A stretch of 64,000 bases of DNA from Ceratotherium simum simum (lineage: Eukaryota; Chordata; Mammalia; Perissodactyla; Rhinocerotidae). The notes beneath the pieces are model-generated. The model had not been told where the DNA came from. It was given only the letters and a program-made list of their open reading frames with translations, and made no database searches. The position numbers and the translations under genes were made by a program. This document shows, in pieces, positions 34,610 to 45,530 of this stretch (position 1 is the first letter of the stretch; the number at the start of each line of letters is the position of its first letter). The stretch covers positions 6,195,611-6,259,610 of the forward strand of contig NW_004454239.1 of the NCBI RefSeq assembly GCF_000283155.1, read 5' to 3'.

Positions 34610-34925
34610 GCCTGATGTACAGCATCTTAATTCTCAAGCTAATTCTCGATTAACACCCAGGAAATTTGAGCCTTTTAATTAAAAGAAAGAAAGTCTAAAA
34701 AGAAAATAGGTCAATGGGCCTGTCTGAAAGGTGGTCCCAGTGAAGCCGAGGGCTTGCCTTGGAGTTTCCCGGTTTCCCAGTGTTAATAGAATTTAGATCG
34801 CGTTGAGAATTTAGATCACAGGAATGGAAACCTCCATCCTTTTTCACTGACCCAATTTGAGAAGTAAAAATTGATCAGCAGACCAGCTGGGCATGCAGAC
34901 ATAGACCACAGCATTTGCATGGGCT
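34610..34925. promoter_or_regulatory. Candidate conserved non-coding element
   Basis: Repeat-free block with CAGCATCTTAATTCTC, GCTAATTCTCGATTAAC, CCTTTTAATTAAAAG, a retained CpG word (AGATCGCGTTG), and an octamer word ATTTGCAT at 34913-34920. Enhancer-like texture. Confidence 0.3.
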
Positions 34926-35264
34926 GTTAAGAGTGTTATTCACAGCTTCTGGCAGAGGAGCCAGGCACGTCTCTGCGTCCAAAACTGCATGCCTGAGATG
35001 AAGAGACCCCTGCCTTTATTACCTGTGCATCAGGCCAGAGACACAGGACACGGCCCCCAGGTCAGGGTGAGGCCAGGCAGGAAAGACCCCAGCCTGAGGA
35101 ATGGGCTGTGGTGTCTGTCAACTCCGCTGCCTGATAGCACTGTCCAGGGACCTATGAAGGGAGGTGGTGACGTGGGGAGAGAAATTCCAGAGCCTCTCAG
35201 CTGTACACATTTTCTGAGTTTCCTCGTTCACTTGCCAATGGACTAGAAAAAGGAAATATGTATT
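34926..35264. other. Non-coding, no recognised feature
   Basis: Unique sequence; nothing seen. Confidence 0.3.
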
Positions 35265-35690
35265 TCTAAGATTTTTAAAAATTAGGGCATAGTTTATATA
35301 CCAGAAATGTACAGATCTTAAGTGTGCGGTTTGATGAGATTTGACAAACGTATACACCCATGTAACCACCGGTCCAATCAAGAGCTATATTTCCATCTCC
35401 CAGAATGTTCCCTGATGCCTCTTTCCAGAACGCCCTCCAGAGGCAACCAATGTTCTATTCTGATTCCTTTCACAATAGGATAGCTTTCCCTGATCCAGAA
35501 CTCCATACGCATTAAATCATGCAGTGTGGACACTTTTGTAACTGTCTTATATTGCTCAGCCTATTGTTTTGAGATTCATTCGTGGTATTACGCATATTAA
35601 TAGCTTATTTTTTTATTGCTGAATAATAGACTGTTATATGGTTATACCACAGGTTGTTTATCCATTCGCCTTTGATGGGTATGAAAAAAG
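35265..35690 (-). mobile_element. LINE-1 3' end fragment (L1M-type)
   Basis: Antisense L1 3' UTR to ORF2 tail. Plus-strand landmarks are gtgcggtttgatgagatttg, ccaatcaagagctatattt, attgctgaataatagactg, and ggttgtttatccattcgcc. Diverged, truncated and non-coding. Confidence 0.8.
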
Positions 35691-35739
35691 TAAATTCAAA
35701 AGACTGAAGGAAGAAAAAACTTTAAGCCAGAATTAATAA

Positions 35740-35945
35740 ATTGATTCCACAGATGTTTGCTAAATGTCAGCTCTATCGTAGGCATTGTGCTAGACACCAT
35801 GAATGCGGCCGTGGATAAAATGATGGAGCGTCTGCCCTCATGGCACTGAGATTCTGGTTGGAGACACAGATTGTGAACAAGTAATCAGATGCGTGATCAA
35901 GATAATTGCGATAAGTTCTGTGAAGGCAATACTGTTATGGAAAAT
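35740..35945 (-). repeat. LINE-2 fragment (3' end)
   Basis: Antisense L2: ctaaatgtcagctctatcg, taggcattgtgctagacac, ctgccctcatggcactga, ggagacacagattgtgaac, and gataagttctgtgaaggc. Confidence 0.82.
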
Positions 35946-35999
35946 AAACCGAAGATTACATTTTTAGGACAGATACATTGGCATAGCCTATTTTTTGAC

Positions 36000-37425
36000 T
36001 TAAACTTGCTATTAAGATCATTAACTTGATAAAAGAATCATTTGCATCAATTTGTGGTTTTCTGCCTGAAGAAATGCTAACCAGTGAGTCAGGGGTAAAG
36101 TGTGACATCCAGACCTTGTACTGCCCCTTTCTTCTCTGTCCTGTATTTTACTAAGTCAATTTCCTCTTGGTATATCACCTCTTGAAATCACAAGTATATT
36201 TTTGGTTGTTCAATGGAGATTTCTTAGAAATAAGAAGCCGGTTCTAAGAATAAAACCAAGAAACACACGTGCTGTGGGATTTGAATTATTTTCTTCTAAA
36301 ACAATAACCACCCTCTGTCTGCTCAAGATTTCTGATACAAATGTTTTCAAAGGAAGCTATTTCACCCTTGAACCATAGGCATTGTCTCTTGAATTCTACA
36401 GTCTGCATTGTTAAGAGAGAGAGGAAGAGGGAGGCACAGGGAGATACTTTAGCATTCTATAATAAAGTAGTTCATGACACAATTAAAATGATGTAGCAGA
36501 ACAGTAACATGATATGCTGAATTTAAATAACTAAAGCTGATTAAGGAGGACATCAGAATTAAATGCTTGATGGAATTGACATAACAAATCCAAGATGGCC
36601 TCCCCATGTTTCAGCTGAGAGATGGTGCCAACCATTGATATTTTCCGGGCAAATTTGTTGATAGATAAAACATTTTTATAGACTTTCCATTATTCCTTGT
36701 AGCCATCAGCTTTTAATTTTCTCTTTCTAGTTAATATACTTGTGTATAATTTAAACAGAAAACTGTTCTGTTTCATCATAAAAGATTCGCCTGTTACTTT
36801 GGGTGTGTAAATCAAGGGGACAGCACAACATTCTTGAACTTGTTTTTTAAGGCATTTGTTGACAACAACAGAAGAGAAGATCATAGACACCGCCAATAAG
36901 CATGGACATCAATTACTTTTTAATTGTATAGGAGTACAGTACACTAATTAAAACTAGTATATCTTGCAATGCCAAAGGCAAAATTAATTATTAATTTTTA
37001 TTAATATTCAGAAGTAGCACAAGCAATGCATTAATAAAGATTTGGTGGTTGTGACTGAGATCTTGTTTAGCTTTATATTTTAGGGAACAAAAAAAAGGTT
37101 TGCTGGCTCAGTCTGAATAGAGAAGCTTGCACCGGAGGGATGATCTTTATTGAAATGGAACATGCTCTCCAGAGTGGGTATTTAGTGACGGAAGATAAAA
37201 TGTGGAGGGAGATTATGTGAAAACCCCAAAAGCTTGTCTATAATGGTTTGACTTGACAAGTCTACATTCACCTGTAAAATTGTTATTGTTACCTTAGATA
37301 CTTTTGGTTATTAAATTGGATATTTTAGTTAAGCCATCTTGAGTTGACATTTAATAATTCATTTAGGAGCCGTGCAGAGAATATTATCCAGCTCACGAAA
37401 TCCAAGATGAACCGAATTAGTTTTG
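36000..37425. promoter_or_regulatory. Repeat-poor AT-rich block, candidate regulatory cluster
   Basis: About 1.4 kb without a recognised transposon, unusual in this part of the window. It holds an octamer word (ATTTGCAT, 36040-36047), CTGATTAAGGAG, AAATTAATTATTAATTTTTATTAATATTC-type AT words near 36980-37010, GCATTAATAAAG, TAATAATTCATTTAGG, and a TTGTTATTG Sox-like word. Texture fits a chain of conserved elements; no coding signal. Confidence 0.33.
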
Positions 37426-37449
37426 TGCACTAAAAAGATTTTGACAAGA

Positions 37450-37545
37450 GTTTCCCCTTCTCTCCCTGCTATCTCCTCCTTCTCCTTTCCTTCTCTTCTC
37501 CTCCCCTCTCTCTCTCCCTCCTTCTGTTTTTCTCTCCGCCTGTCA
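37450..37545. repeat. Polypyrimidine tract
   Basis: Nearly pure C/T sequence of about 95 bases including a short (TC)n core. Confidence 0.75.
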
Positions 37546-38685
37546 CAGAAGAGAGTCTCTAAGGCTCTCTTGTCCTATCTGGTAAAGATAGAAGCTGCAG
37601 TCTTTAAGCCTACCTAGATGCACCCTTAAAACCATGCAGGGTGTACGTGGGCCATAAATGTGTGTTTCCTTTGGTGCAATTGATGGTCTCTCAATTTGTG
37701 CAGCCTCTGATTATATAGCCTTCATGTCTGCTTCCTTTAGAAGGAATTTTGCCATTGTAAAGTCTGTACCAATAAAAACCTTCAACGAAACCAAGAATCT
37801 TGACCCTGCAATGGTGGGAAGGCTACCTGAGGAAGGGCAGGCTGTTTAGCCACAAGCTCTGAGATTCCCTAACACACACCCATTGGTCCCAGTGGGGGGA
37901 GTTATCAGACCCACAACCTCATTTACCTCCCATACGGGGAATGCTCTCCCTCACACAGCCCAATCCTGCATGTTTGCGAATCTTCAAGGGTGAAAAGGAG
38001 AGGAACAGAGCATTCACAGCTACAATGAAGCTACAAGCAGCAGTAGGCAACACTGTATGGTACAGCATATGCACAGTTCATGCCTTCCCTTCACACCTCG
38101 GAACACAACAGGACTCCCCGTCAAGCTCAAGCTGTCACCATTCCCAAGGGAATGCAGCTCTCTGAAGGATACTGCTTCCACCTGATGGTCCACCTTCCAG
38201 GATGCTGTTCCTGGAAAACAGCATTAGGCCAGGCTGCGAAAGCGTCTGTTCCCTCAGGTATGTGGGAAAATTGCCTTTGAAAAAACAGGAAGGATATGGA
38301 TCTGAACTCACACTGGCCACCTCTGCTGGACTCACATGCCTCGGGGTGGAGGTGGCCATGCATTCAGAATCAGCGTGGAATCCTAATAAATGCCTCATCA
38401 TGTGGTTGATTTCATCCCACTGGAGTCCAGTGGGAGATGAAGGAGGCTGGCTTCTTCCTACTATGATGTGTGATGTATCACCTGCCTCTAGGGGATGCCA
38501 AAGTTAGCTGGGTGATTCCAGGCCCTGACTCTTAGGGACCTAGATGCTCAGTGATCCATAGCAAGAGAGTGCTGTCTTGATTTTTTTGTTTTTATTCTTC
38601 TAAAATCACATGGATGAATATCACAGTGTCTGCCAGTTATTAGCGAGACATTATGATGTGTTGGTTAAAAAAAAACGGTGGATTT
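37546..38685. other. Non-coding, no recognised feature
   Basis: Unique sequence. Competing frames at 38080-38507 on both strands are chance. A short T-run and AT segment lie around 38580-38660. Confidence 0.35.
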
Positions 38686-38689
38686 TTTT

Positions 38690-38786
38690 CATTAATTCAA
38701 ACAACAAACACTTCTTGAGCATCCACACTATTCCAGGGGTTTTGCTAGGCCCTGGAGATTCAGGATGAATAAAGAAGGGAAGTATA
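38690..38786 (-). repeat. LINE-2 fragment (3' end)
   Basis: Antisense L2 tail: ttcattaattcaaacaacaa, acacttcttgagcatccac, tattccaggggttttgcta, and ggccctggagattcagg. Confidence 0.75.
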
Positions 38787-38792
38787 TCAGTT
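38750..38792 (+). repeat. 43-bp direct repeat, left copy
   Basis: This copy covers the end of the L2 fragment and the first bases of the following repeat. It recurs at 39258-39300 with two mismatches, 508 bp away, in the same orientation. It is longer than any usual target-site duplication. Confidence 0.9.
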
Positions 38793-39235
38793 AGCTGTTG
38801 CTGCATAACAGGCAACTCCAAAATTCAGGGACTTAAACAACAATTATGTGTCACCAACTGGGTGTGGGGGTTAGCTGGGGTTTGGCTCATCTAGAATGGC
38901 CTTGGCCAGCCAGCTATGCTCCGAGTTGGCATTGCTAGAGTGCTAGCATGGCTCTTTCCACTTGTCTCTCATCCTTTTTGGACTAGGGAGCTCACTGGGT
39001 CATGCTCTCCTTGTGGTGATACCAGACCACAAGAAGGTGAGCAGAAACCTCTTAAGGCCTAGTCTCAGAACTGGGACACTGTCATTTCCATCCACACACC
39101 ACTGGCTAAAAGCAAATCTTGTAGCCAATCTCAGGGTCAAAAGGCAGGGAAGCATATTCCACCCCCAGGGAGGCAACAGCAAGGATGTGGGTGCAGGGAA
39201 GTGTGATGGAGGTCAACAATTAAATCTTCCATGGG
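38792..39235 (+). repeat. Ancient interspersed repeat, family not assigned
   Basis: Ordered blocks of a recurrent mammalian repeat: ttagctgttgctgcataaca, gggacttaaacaacaatta, ggtttggctcatctagaat, ggcctagtctcagaactgg (spanning 39054 on), cacaccactggctaaaagc, and a gtcaacaattaaatcttcc end. I recognise the consensus but cannot name the family with confidence; probably a non-coding LTR or MER type. Confidence 0.55.
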
Positions 39236-39257
39236 AAGGTATCATTTCCTGTTCTCA

Positions 39258-39300
39258 CCCTGGAGATTCAGGGTGAATAAAGAAGGTAAGTATATCAGTT
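39258..39300 (+). repeat. 43-bp direct repeat, right copy
   Basis: Repeats 38750-38792 with 41 of 43 identical bases. Because the copied unit itself spans a junction between two older repeats, the copy must be younger than that junction. Confidence 0.9.
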
Positions 39301-40270
39301 CTCCACAACCCTCATGGCCAAAAGAACGGTGACTTCTGCCCTGGAAGTTTTGGAAAAATAACTCCCATCCTTGCCTTCTTGCCATCCTTCCTACGGGAAG
39401 AGAGTTAACTACCGGGGAAGGTGGGAGGAGTCTGATGTCCATGGGTGGGTTAAGTCATGAAAAGTTTGCTGTTCTCCATGATCTACCCTGACTTTCCCTC
39501 TGGGAAAGTCTGGGGACTGCTGTCCTTGAAGGGCAAGGGTGCTCTTGGCTCCTGCTGCCAAGAGGCAAGTACACTTCCTCATTGCAGGTCTAGGGCCTGA
39601 CTCTGTGTCTGTCCTCAGGAACAAAGGGGGCAAATCCCACCTTGACTTGGCAGCAGCTGGCTAGGTAAGTAGCCAGAGGCTAGACTGAGGAAGACAGGGA
39701 GCCTCATGTTGGTTCTAGATGCAGTCCAGCTCTGCAAACAACCGTGCTGATATTTTAATCCCTCTCTGATCCCTGGGTCTTCTTCTCATTTGTTGAAGGA
39801 CTCAGAGGAGAAGGGTTCTGATTAGCATAACAGAAGCCCCCCAAAATGACACAGATTCTGCTCCTGAGAAGCTCCCAGGATGGTATGTGGCCTGCCTGGG
39901 GATGATGCAGGGGGCCAGAGCATTTACAGCCCTACACACAGAACAGTCTCTATTACTGGGACTCACTGAGGTCCTGCATCTCCCTCCTCTCCCCACCCCA
40001 AAAGTTTCCTAATTATTGTTCTCACTGATCTAGTGTGGTGCATCTCAGGCTCCACGTCACTACAGTGGACAGGTGGAGCCTACACAGGAAAGAGTACAGT
40101 AGAGAATTAACAATAATCCAAACAACTAGAGCATTGCAGATACCCTAATTAGAGAAATCAAACCCAGTTTTTGTTTTTGTTTTTCTAAATCTTTGTCTAG
40201 GTATTTAGTCCAGCTATGTGGATCCCAGTACTCCTAGTCAATGTTTTCCTCTCCACTTCTGCTGCCAAGA
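39301..40270. other. Non-coding, no recognised feature
   Basis: Unique sequence, including a short (TTTTTG)n run at 40168-40184. Nothing else seen. Confidence 0.35.
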
Positions 40271-40274
40271 TCAC

Positions 40275-40485
40275 AGCACTTCCATGCACTAGCTCTGCGA
40301 CCTTGTATAAATTACCTACCCTTTCAAAACCTCAGTATCCTCGCCTATAACATGAAGAGGAAAATAGGCCCCACTCCTTCAGATGATTGTGAACGTCGGT
40401 GAGATCTAGTGGATGGGAGGCACTTAGCCCAGGGCATGGCACAGAGAAGACACTCAGTAGAGATTGGCCATCAGTTTCATTATCA
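40275..40485 (+). repeat. MIR SINE fragment
   Basis: Sense MIR: ctagctctgcgaccttgta, taaattacctacc, ctcagtatcctcgcctataa, gatgattgtgaac, and gggcatggcacagagaaga, then cactcagtagagattggcc. Confidence 0.82.
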
Positions 40486-41398
40486 ATCTCGTGCACACAC
40501 TCTGAGGTAGAGGCTGGAGGAGACCCAAGTTATGTCCTCCCTTGTGCAAATGTGGGTCCTGTTCATCAAGGTCTTTCATCTTTGCTTACAGCTATGTGAC
40601 GCTGCTTCTCTAAGCAGATTTGGAGGAAGATTTCTTTTCATAAATCATGTTTATACGTTCCTGAGGCTTTGTTTACTGGATTAAGCACGAGTTAAGGGGA
40701 TTAGGGTACATGTTTGTAAGGATGGGTAGAGGAGGGAAAAGTTTGGGGGAGTTGTTTGGTAGACACAAACGTGGAAACTGACCCAAAATCTGGCTTCAAA
40801 GTCAAATATAGGACTTTTTCACTGCATAAGGGACAGCCCCAAAATGGAGCTAGACAAGGCTTCTTTTCCCAGATCCTAAAGTTGTGCAAGTCCATGACAG
40901 CTTCATCTTGATTACAGCAAGAGTTTCTGGCAGGAGGACCTCCAGTACCTAACATTAAAACCCAGAGCATGTCATGTTGGCAGTGGCTGTGCTGAGAGCA
41001 CACTCAGAAGCTGTACAGCTGTTGGAAATCAGATGTTGTCTAAGGGAGTTTATTATGCTTGCTCTGAACTACTCATCCTCTGCAGAGGCCCGGTGAGCTC
41101 CTTTCACCAGTGGGGAAGAGTTTTCCTCTCAGGGGCTTTTTGTGCCACCTGTAGAGCCAGGACAGATCTTGAAGATGCAGAAACCCATCTGGTTCAAGAG
41201 TCCTTGTTTAGGCAGAGCATGAGATGGTGTCTAAAGTGGTTTGAATAAACTTCACAGTCACTGGAAGGCTCAGAGCCAGCCTTCAGGCCAGTGAGCATTA
41301 ACCTGGGACTACACAATTTTTTTTAACTGTCAAATTATTACACTTTAGATATGCACTCACATACAGATAAATTACTATTTTATTTTTTGTCAAAATCC
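40486..41398. other. Non-coding, no recognised feature
   Basis: Unique sequence. A 100-codon minus-strand frame (40701-41003) has no recognisable domain. Confidence 0.35.
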
Positions 41399-41399
41399 A

Positions 41400-41650
41400 C
41401 TTTACTTGTCACCTCCTAAGTAAAGCCTTCCTCAATAGCCATGCTGGTCACCTCCACATGAATACCAGGTCCATCCCTTGTTCAGACCTCTGTAGCATCA
41501 CCCAGCCTCGTGATTATGGGTAAATCCCTTGCCTGGAGACCCCTGAGCACCCTGAGACAGGATCTGCATCCTCTCCTTTCTGTATTCCCAGTGCCTGGCA
41601 CAGGCTCTGGCTCTGAGACAGTTTTCCAATAAATGTGGGATTGAGCAGAA
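41400..41650 (+). repeat. LINE-2 3' end, sense orientation
   Basis: Sense L2 tail: cacctcctaagtaaagcctt, ctgagacaggatctgcatc, gtattcccagtgcctggca, cagttttccaataaatgtg. Opposite in orientation to the L2 that follows. Confidence 0.8.
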
Positions 41651-41839
41651 AGAATACATTCAGTAAAGGTCAGTAAAGGTCTAATTATTGGATCAAGTCA
41701 TTGGACTGGGTTAACCACTAAATATGTTAATCACCTGGTTAGAACAAGTTGACTAGTCTTAGAGTATTATACACAATTGAGAGTAGATTCAGACTAGAGT
41801 TAAGAAGGGCATCCCTGCTCTTTGTAGGGGCACAAGAGA

Positions 41840-42350
41840 AGTCTTATGCATTTACTCAACAAATAATTTGATAATTAATTGATTATATTTATATATTTAA
41901 TTGATTAATTGATATTTAATTGATTCATCTATCGATTAGTTGATTAATAATCGATCATGTACTATGAGCATGGCCCTGTTATAGGCACTAGCAATAGATG
42001 TATAACTAGTAATAGTATATAGGTACATCAGTGAACAAAATAGATAAAATCTCCTGTTCTCATGGACCTTATATCCTAAATGCAGGGAGTCAGACAACAA
42101 ACAAACGATCAGGCAGGTCAGATGGTGTTATGTACTGTAAGAAAAATAAAGCAAGGGGGGGTAATACAGAGTGCCAGGGGCAGGACACTGCAGTATTAAA
42201 TAGGTAGTTAAAGGGGTCTCATGTAGACTGTGACATTTGAACAAAAGACACAAAGTAGCGAGGGAACTGGCCATGCAGGTAATTGGAGGAAGAGCATTTC
42301 AAGCAGAAGCAAACAGCATATGCAAAGGCTACAGAAATATTAAAGAAAAA
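41840..42350 (-). repeat. Long LINE-2 3' fragment
   Basis: Antisense L2: catttactcaacaaataatt, ggccctgttataggcacta, tgttctcatggaccttata, gtcagacaacaaacaaac, catttgaacaaaagacaca, gaagagcatttcaagcagaa, and atgcaaaggctacag. It is interrupted early by an AT simple repeat. Confidence 0.85.
41862..41955. repeat. Degenerate (ATTGATTA)n repeat
   Basis: About ten imperfect copies of an ATTGATTA / TTAATTGAT-type unit expanded within the L2 tail. Each unit contains a homeodomain-like core. Confidence 0.75.
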
Positions 42351-42364
42351 TTTGGGGGTAGAAG

Positions 42365-42970
42365 GACAACGACACCAAATTGAAACTCAGATCTATAAGA
42401 AGGGATGATGAACACGAGAAATGGTAAATAGATGAGTAACTATAAAATCATTTTTTGTTTGCTTTCTAAAAGATAATAACTTTTTAAGTATAAAGATAGA
42501 GATATAGAAACAGATACAGACAGATACAAATAGATAGATATAGATATAGATATTGGTGTAGAAAAATATCTATAGAATTAAAATGCATAGCACATAGGAT
42601 GGAAAGATGGTGGGGGGAAGTGGAAGTATACTATTCCAAGGTTCTTATATTATAATTTGAAAGTAGTCTATAAAAAGGTAAGATACATTTGGCAAACCAT
42701 AATAATAAATTACTAAAAAAACGGAAGAAAAAGCTATACTTAATATGCCCAAGGTATAAATAAAATGGAGTACTGAAAAATGCTCAATTGATTCAAAAGA
42801 AGATAGGGAAAGAGGAAAAACAAGCAAAGATGGGAGAAAATATCAAACAAATAGCAAGATGGTAGACCTAACTCTACCATATTAATAATTATATTAAATG
42901 TAAATGGGCTAAAATACAAAATTAAAAGGCAGAGATTATCAGACAATGAAAAAGCAAGACTCAAATATAT
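42365..42970 (+). mobile_element. LINE-1 fragment, left part (inter-ORF to ORF2 start)
   Basis: Sense L1: the region before and at the start of ORF2. Landmarks are gtggaagtatactattccaa, ttgattcaaaagaagatagg, caaatagcaagatggtagac, and attaaatgtaaatgggct. The last is the endonuclease N-terminus, where the usual LNVNGL motif has decayed, with stop codons in frame. It continues at 44249 after an insertion. Confidence 0.85.
42491..42552. repeat. (TAGA)n-like microsatellite
   Basis: Imperfect GATA/TAGA units expanded inside the L1. Confidence 0.85.
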
Positions 42971-44248
42971 GATTAATATTCCCATATGGAATTGCTTCCT
43001 TGCATTTTGGGGAAATTTATATATTTCTCCAAGTTATGATCCTGATAAATATCCGTCAAAAGTTGAGAAAGCAGGAAAATTATAAATCATGGGTACAAAT
43101 TAAAGCTTAGCAATAAATATAAAGACATTACTGTTTCTAAGGAATCCACTGACATCAACTCAAAAGCAAGAATGGGAAACACTGACATGCAGAGTTTAAG
43201 ATTCAGATAACCACTTTCAGGAACCAGGGAAGAAACAGGTAAGAGAGAAACAGCCACACTCTAATCAGCCAGTCTTGGTCCTAGCTGTCATCATGTTGTA
43301 AATTTGTGTTTAAGCCCTGTCTTCTAATAACAGTGAATCATTCTTGTAAATAGAATAATTATTAATAAGTTTATATGCATAGCATACTTTACATAAATCC
43401 TGTGAGTGGTGTTTCAAGAACTACAAGTTTCTAATTCAAAATAAATCCTTAAATTGCCATTTTTAGCACATTAGCCTCTGCAGTGTTATTAACCTTGATA
43501 GGTGATTCAAATGTTACATTGTATGAATACTACCCCATAATGTTCACTAGCATTGTCCAATGGCTTAATAATCACTACAAGCTTTAGTTCTTTGTAAGCA
43601 CTTTAAAAGAATAAATACAAAGAGGAGAATATGCGAATATTGTGTAATACTCTGAAATAAAATTAGAAACTGATCTAAAATCTGAATTAGAAAAAAGATT
43701 ATCAACTTCAATGGCAAAAGCAAAATTTAGGCAAAATATTTTTTTTGTTAAAAAAGGAAATAATCTTATATGAAGGAGCGTGTCCTCTAAAGCACAATTT
43801 GCAGATGCTTTTGGATGCATTCTTAACAATTCAACCAACATCAATGCAAAAATGAAAGAAAATTTTCTGTATTTGTAATATTTGTCATAATAAAGGTAAA
43901 GACTAGTGCATAGGAGAATTAATTCTTTGTGCGTTTGAAAATTTTTTTAGAATGATACCTTTTAGATATTAAATTTTATGGTGTTCTTTTTCTTTTTTTC
44001 TTTTTCAAATTTGTAAATGATTTTTATGTGGCATTTATTTTGTGTTAATATTCCCTTTTAGAATATTTTCTATTGTCAAGTGTCTATCAGATAGGGATAA
44101 TTTCTACATGTTATTGAAGAAAATATATGTATAAATACGCACTTTAGCAAAAAATAGTGTTACGAAAAATATTGAATAACGTGATTTAAGGAATTTCCAA
44201 GAATTCCCTGGAATTCTATTTTTGTTCCCAAATATCAAAGATTAATAT
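42971..44248. other. Unidentified 1.26-kb insertion inside LINE-1
   Basis: The L1 sequence breaks after 42970 and resumes at 44249 at the next expected consensus position. The intervening AT-rich DNA is bounded by the same 9 bases (gattaatat at 42971-42979 and 44240-44248). I see no poly-A or poly-T tail at either end, no terminal inverted repeats and no recognisable coding domain. The 86-codon minus-strand frame (43584-43844) has no family I know. It could be an unknown mobile element, a tail-less retrocopy, or patched genomic DNA. Confidence 0.7.
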
Positions 44249-45530
44249 CTATCTACAAGAAGCCTACTTTAAAAATGAAGATACAAATAGGTTAAAAGAA
44301 AAAGATAGAAGAAGGTATACCATGCAAAAACTAATTATAAGGAGACTGACATGACTATATTAATATCAGACAAAGTAGACTTCAGTACAAGGAATATTAC
44401 CAGAGACAAAGAGACATTTCTCAAGCATATAATGCTGAAATTTTCAAAAAATGCAACAAACAAACATGTATGTACCTAAAAATAGTTCCTCAGAGTACAT
44501 ATAGCAAATAACAGTAAATTAAAAGGAAAAAAAGGCAGATACAAAATATGGTTGAAGATTTCAAGACTCTTCTCTCAGTAATAATAGAACAAGTTTAAAA
44601 TCTATAAGGATTCAGAAATCTTTAGTAACACTGTCAATCAAGGGAACTTAATCGACATTTATTGACCACTTCACCCAATAGCAGCAAAATCCATTTTCTT
44701 TTCAATTGCACATAGAACATTCATCAAGACAGACAACATACTGAGTGATTAAAAAAGTGTGAATACATTTTAAAGTACTGGAATCATACAGGATGTATTC
44801 CTAATATAATAGAAATCAATAATAAAAAGGTATCTGAAAAATTCCCAATATTTGGGAAAAATGTCTCTGGCAAACTCTTGGATCAATCAGAAGAGAAAAT
44901 CCAAATAGTTTGAACTGAATGGATAAGAAAACACAATATGCCTCATTTATCAGATGCAGCTAAAGCAGTTCTTTAGAGCAAAATGTATAGCCTTCAATGC
45001 TTAATCTAGGGGGAAAAAAAAGAAAGGTCTAAAATAAAAGATAGAAGCTAGAAAAAGAAGCAGATTAAACCCAAACAAGTAGAAGAAAGAAACAATAAAG
45101 AGCAAAAATCAATAAATTTACAAACTGTGGGAAAAAAGTCAACGAAACCAAAACTTGTTCTTTGACTAGATGAATAATATCGATAAACCTCTAGATAGAC
45201 TGATCAAGATAAAAGAGAAAACACAGATGAACAATACTAGGAATGAAATGACAGGAATGAAAGCAGGGACATCACACAGATCTTATAGACATTTAAAAGA
45301 CAATAAAGGGAATATTATGAGCAACGTAACGTAAATAATTTCAACAACTTAGAAGAAATGAAAGACACTGGAAAGATATAAATTGCCAAAATTGACATGA
45401 AAGGAAATAGAAAATTTAAATAGCCCTGTATATGAACACCAAAAAATGAAATTAAACATCTTCTCACAATGAAATGTGCAAATCCAGAAGGCTTCACTTG
45501 GAATTAAATCAAACATTTAAAGAAGTAGTG
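44249..45530 (+). mobile_element. LINE-1 fragment, right part (ORF2 endonuclease and linker)
   Basis: Sense continuation of the L1 ORF2 remnant. Landmarks are ctacaagaagcctacttta, tatattaatatcagacaaag, gaacattcatcaagacagac, gcagctaaagcagttcttta, gtcaacgaaaccaaaactt, and atcgataaacctctagatag. It stops around the pre-reverse-transcriptase region with many stops and indels. The copy is dead and 3' truncated. Confidence 0.88.

Noticed and set aside
43584..43844. 86-codon minus-strand frame as a transposase of the 1.26-kb insertion
   Set aside because: No catalytic motif or family resemblance seen. AT-rich DNA gives such frames by chance.
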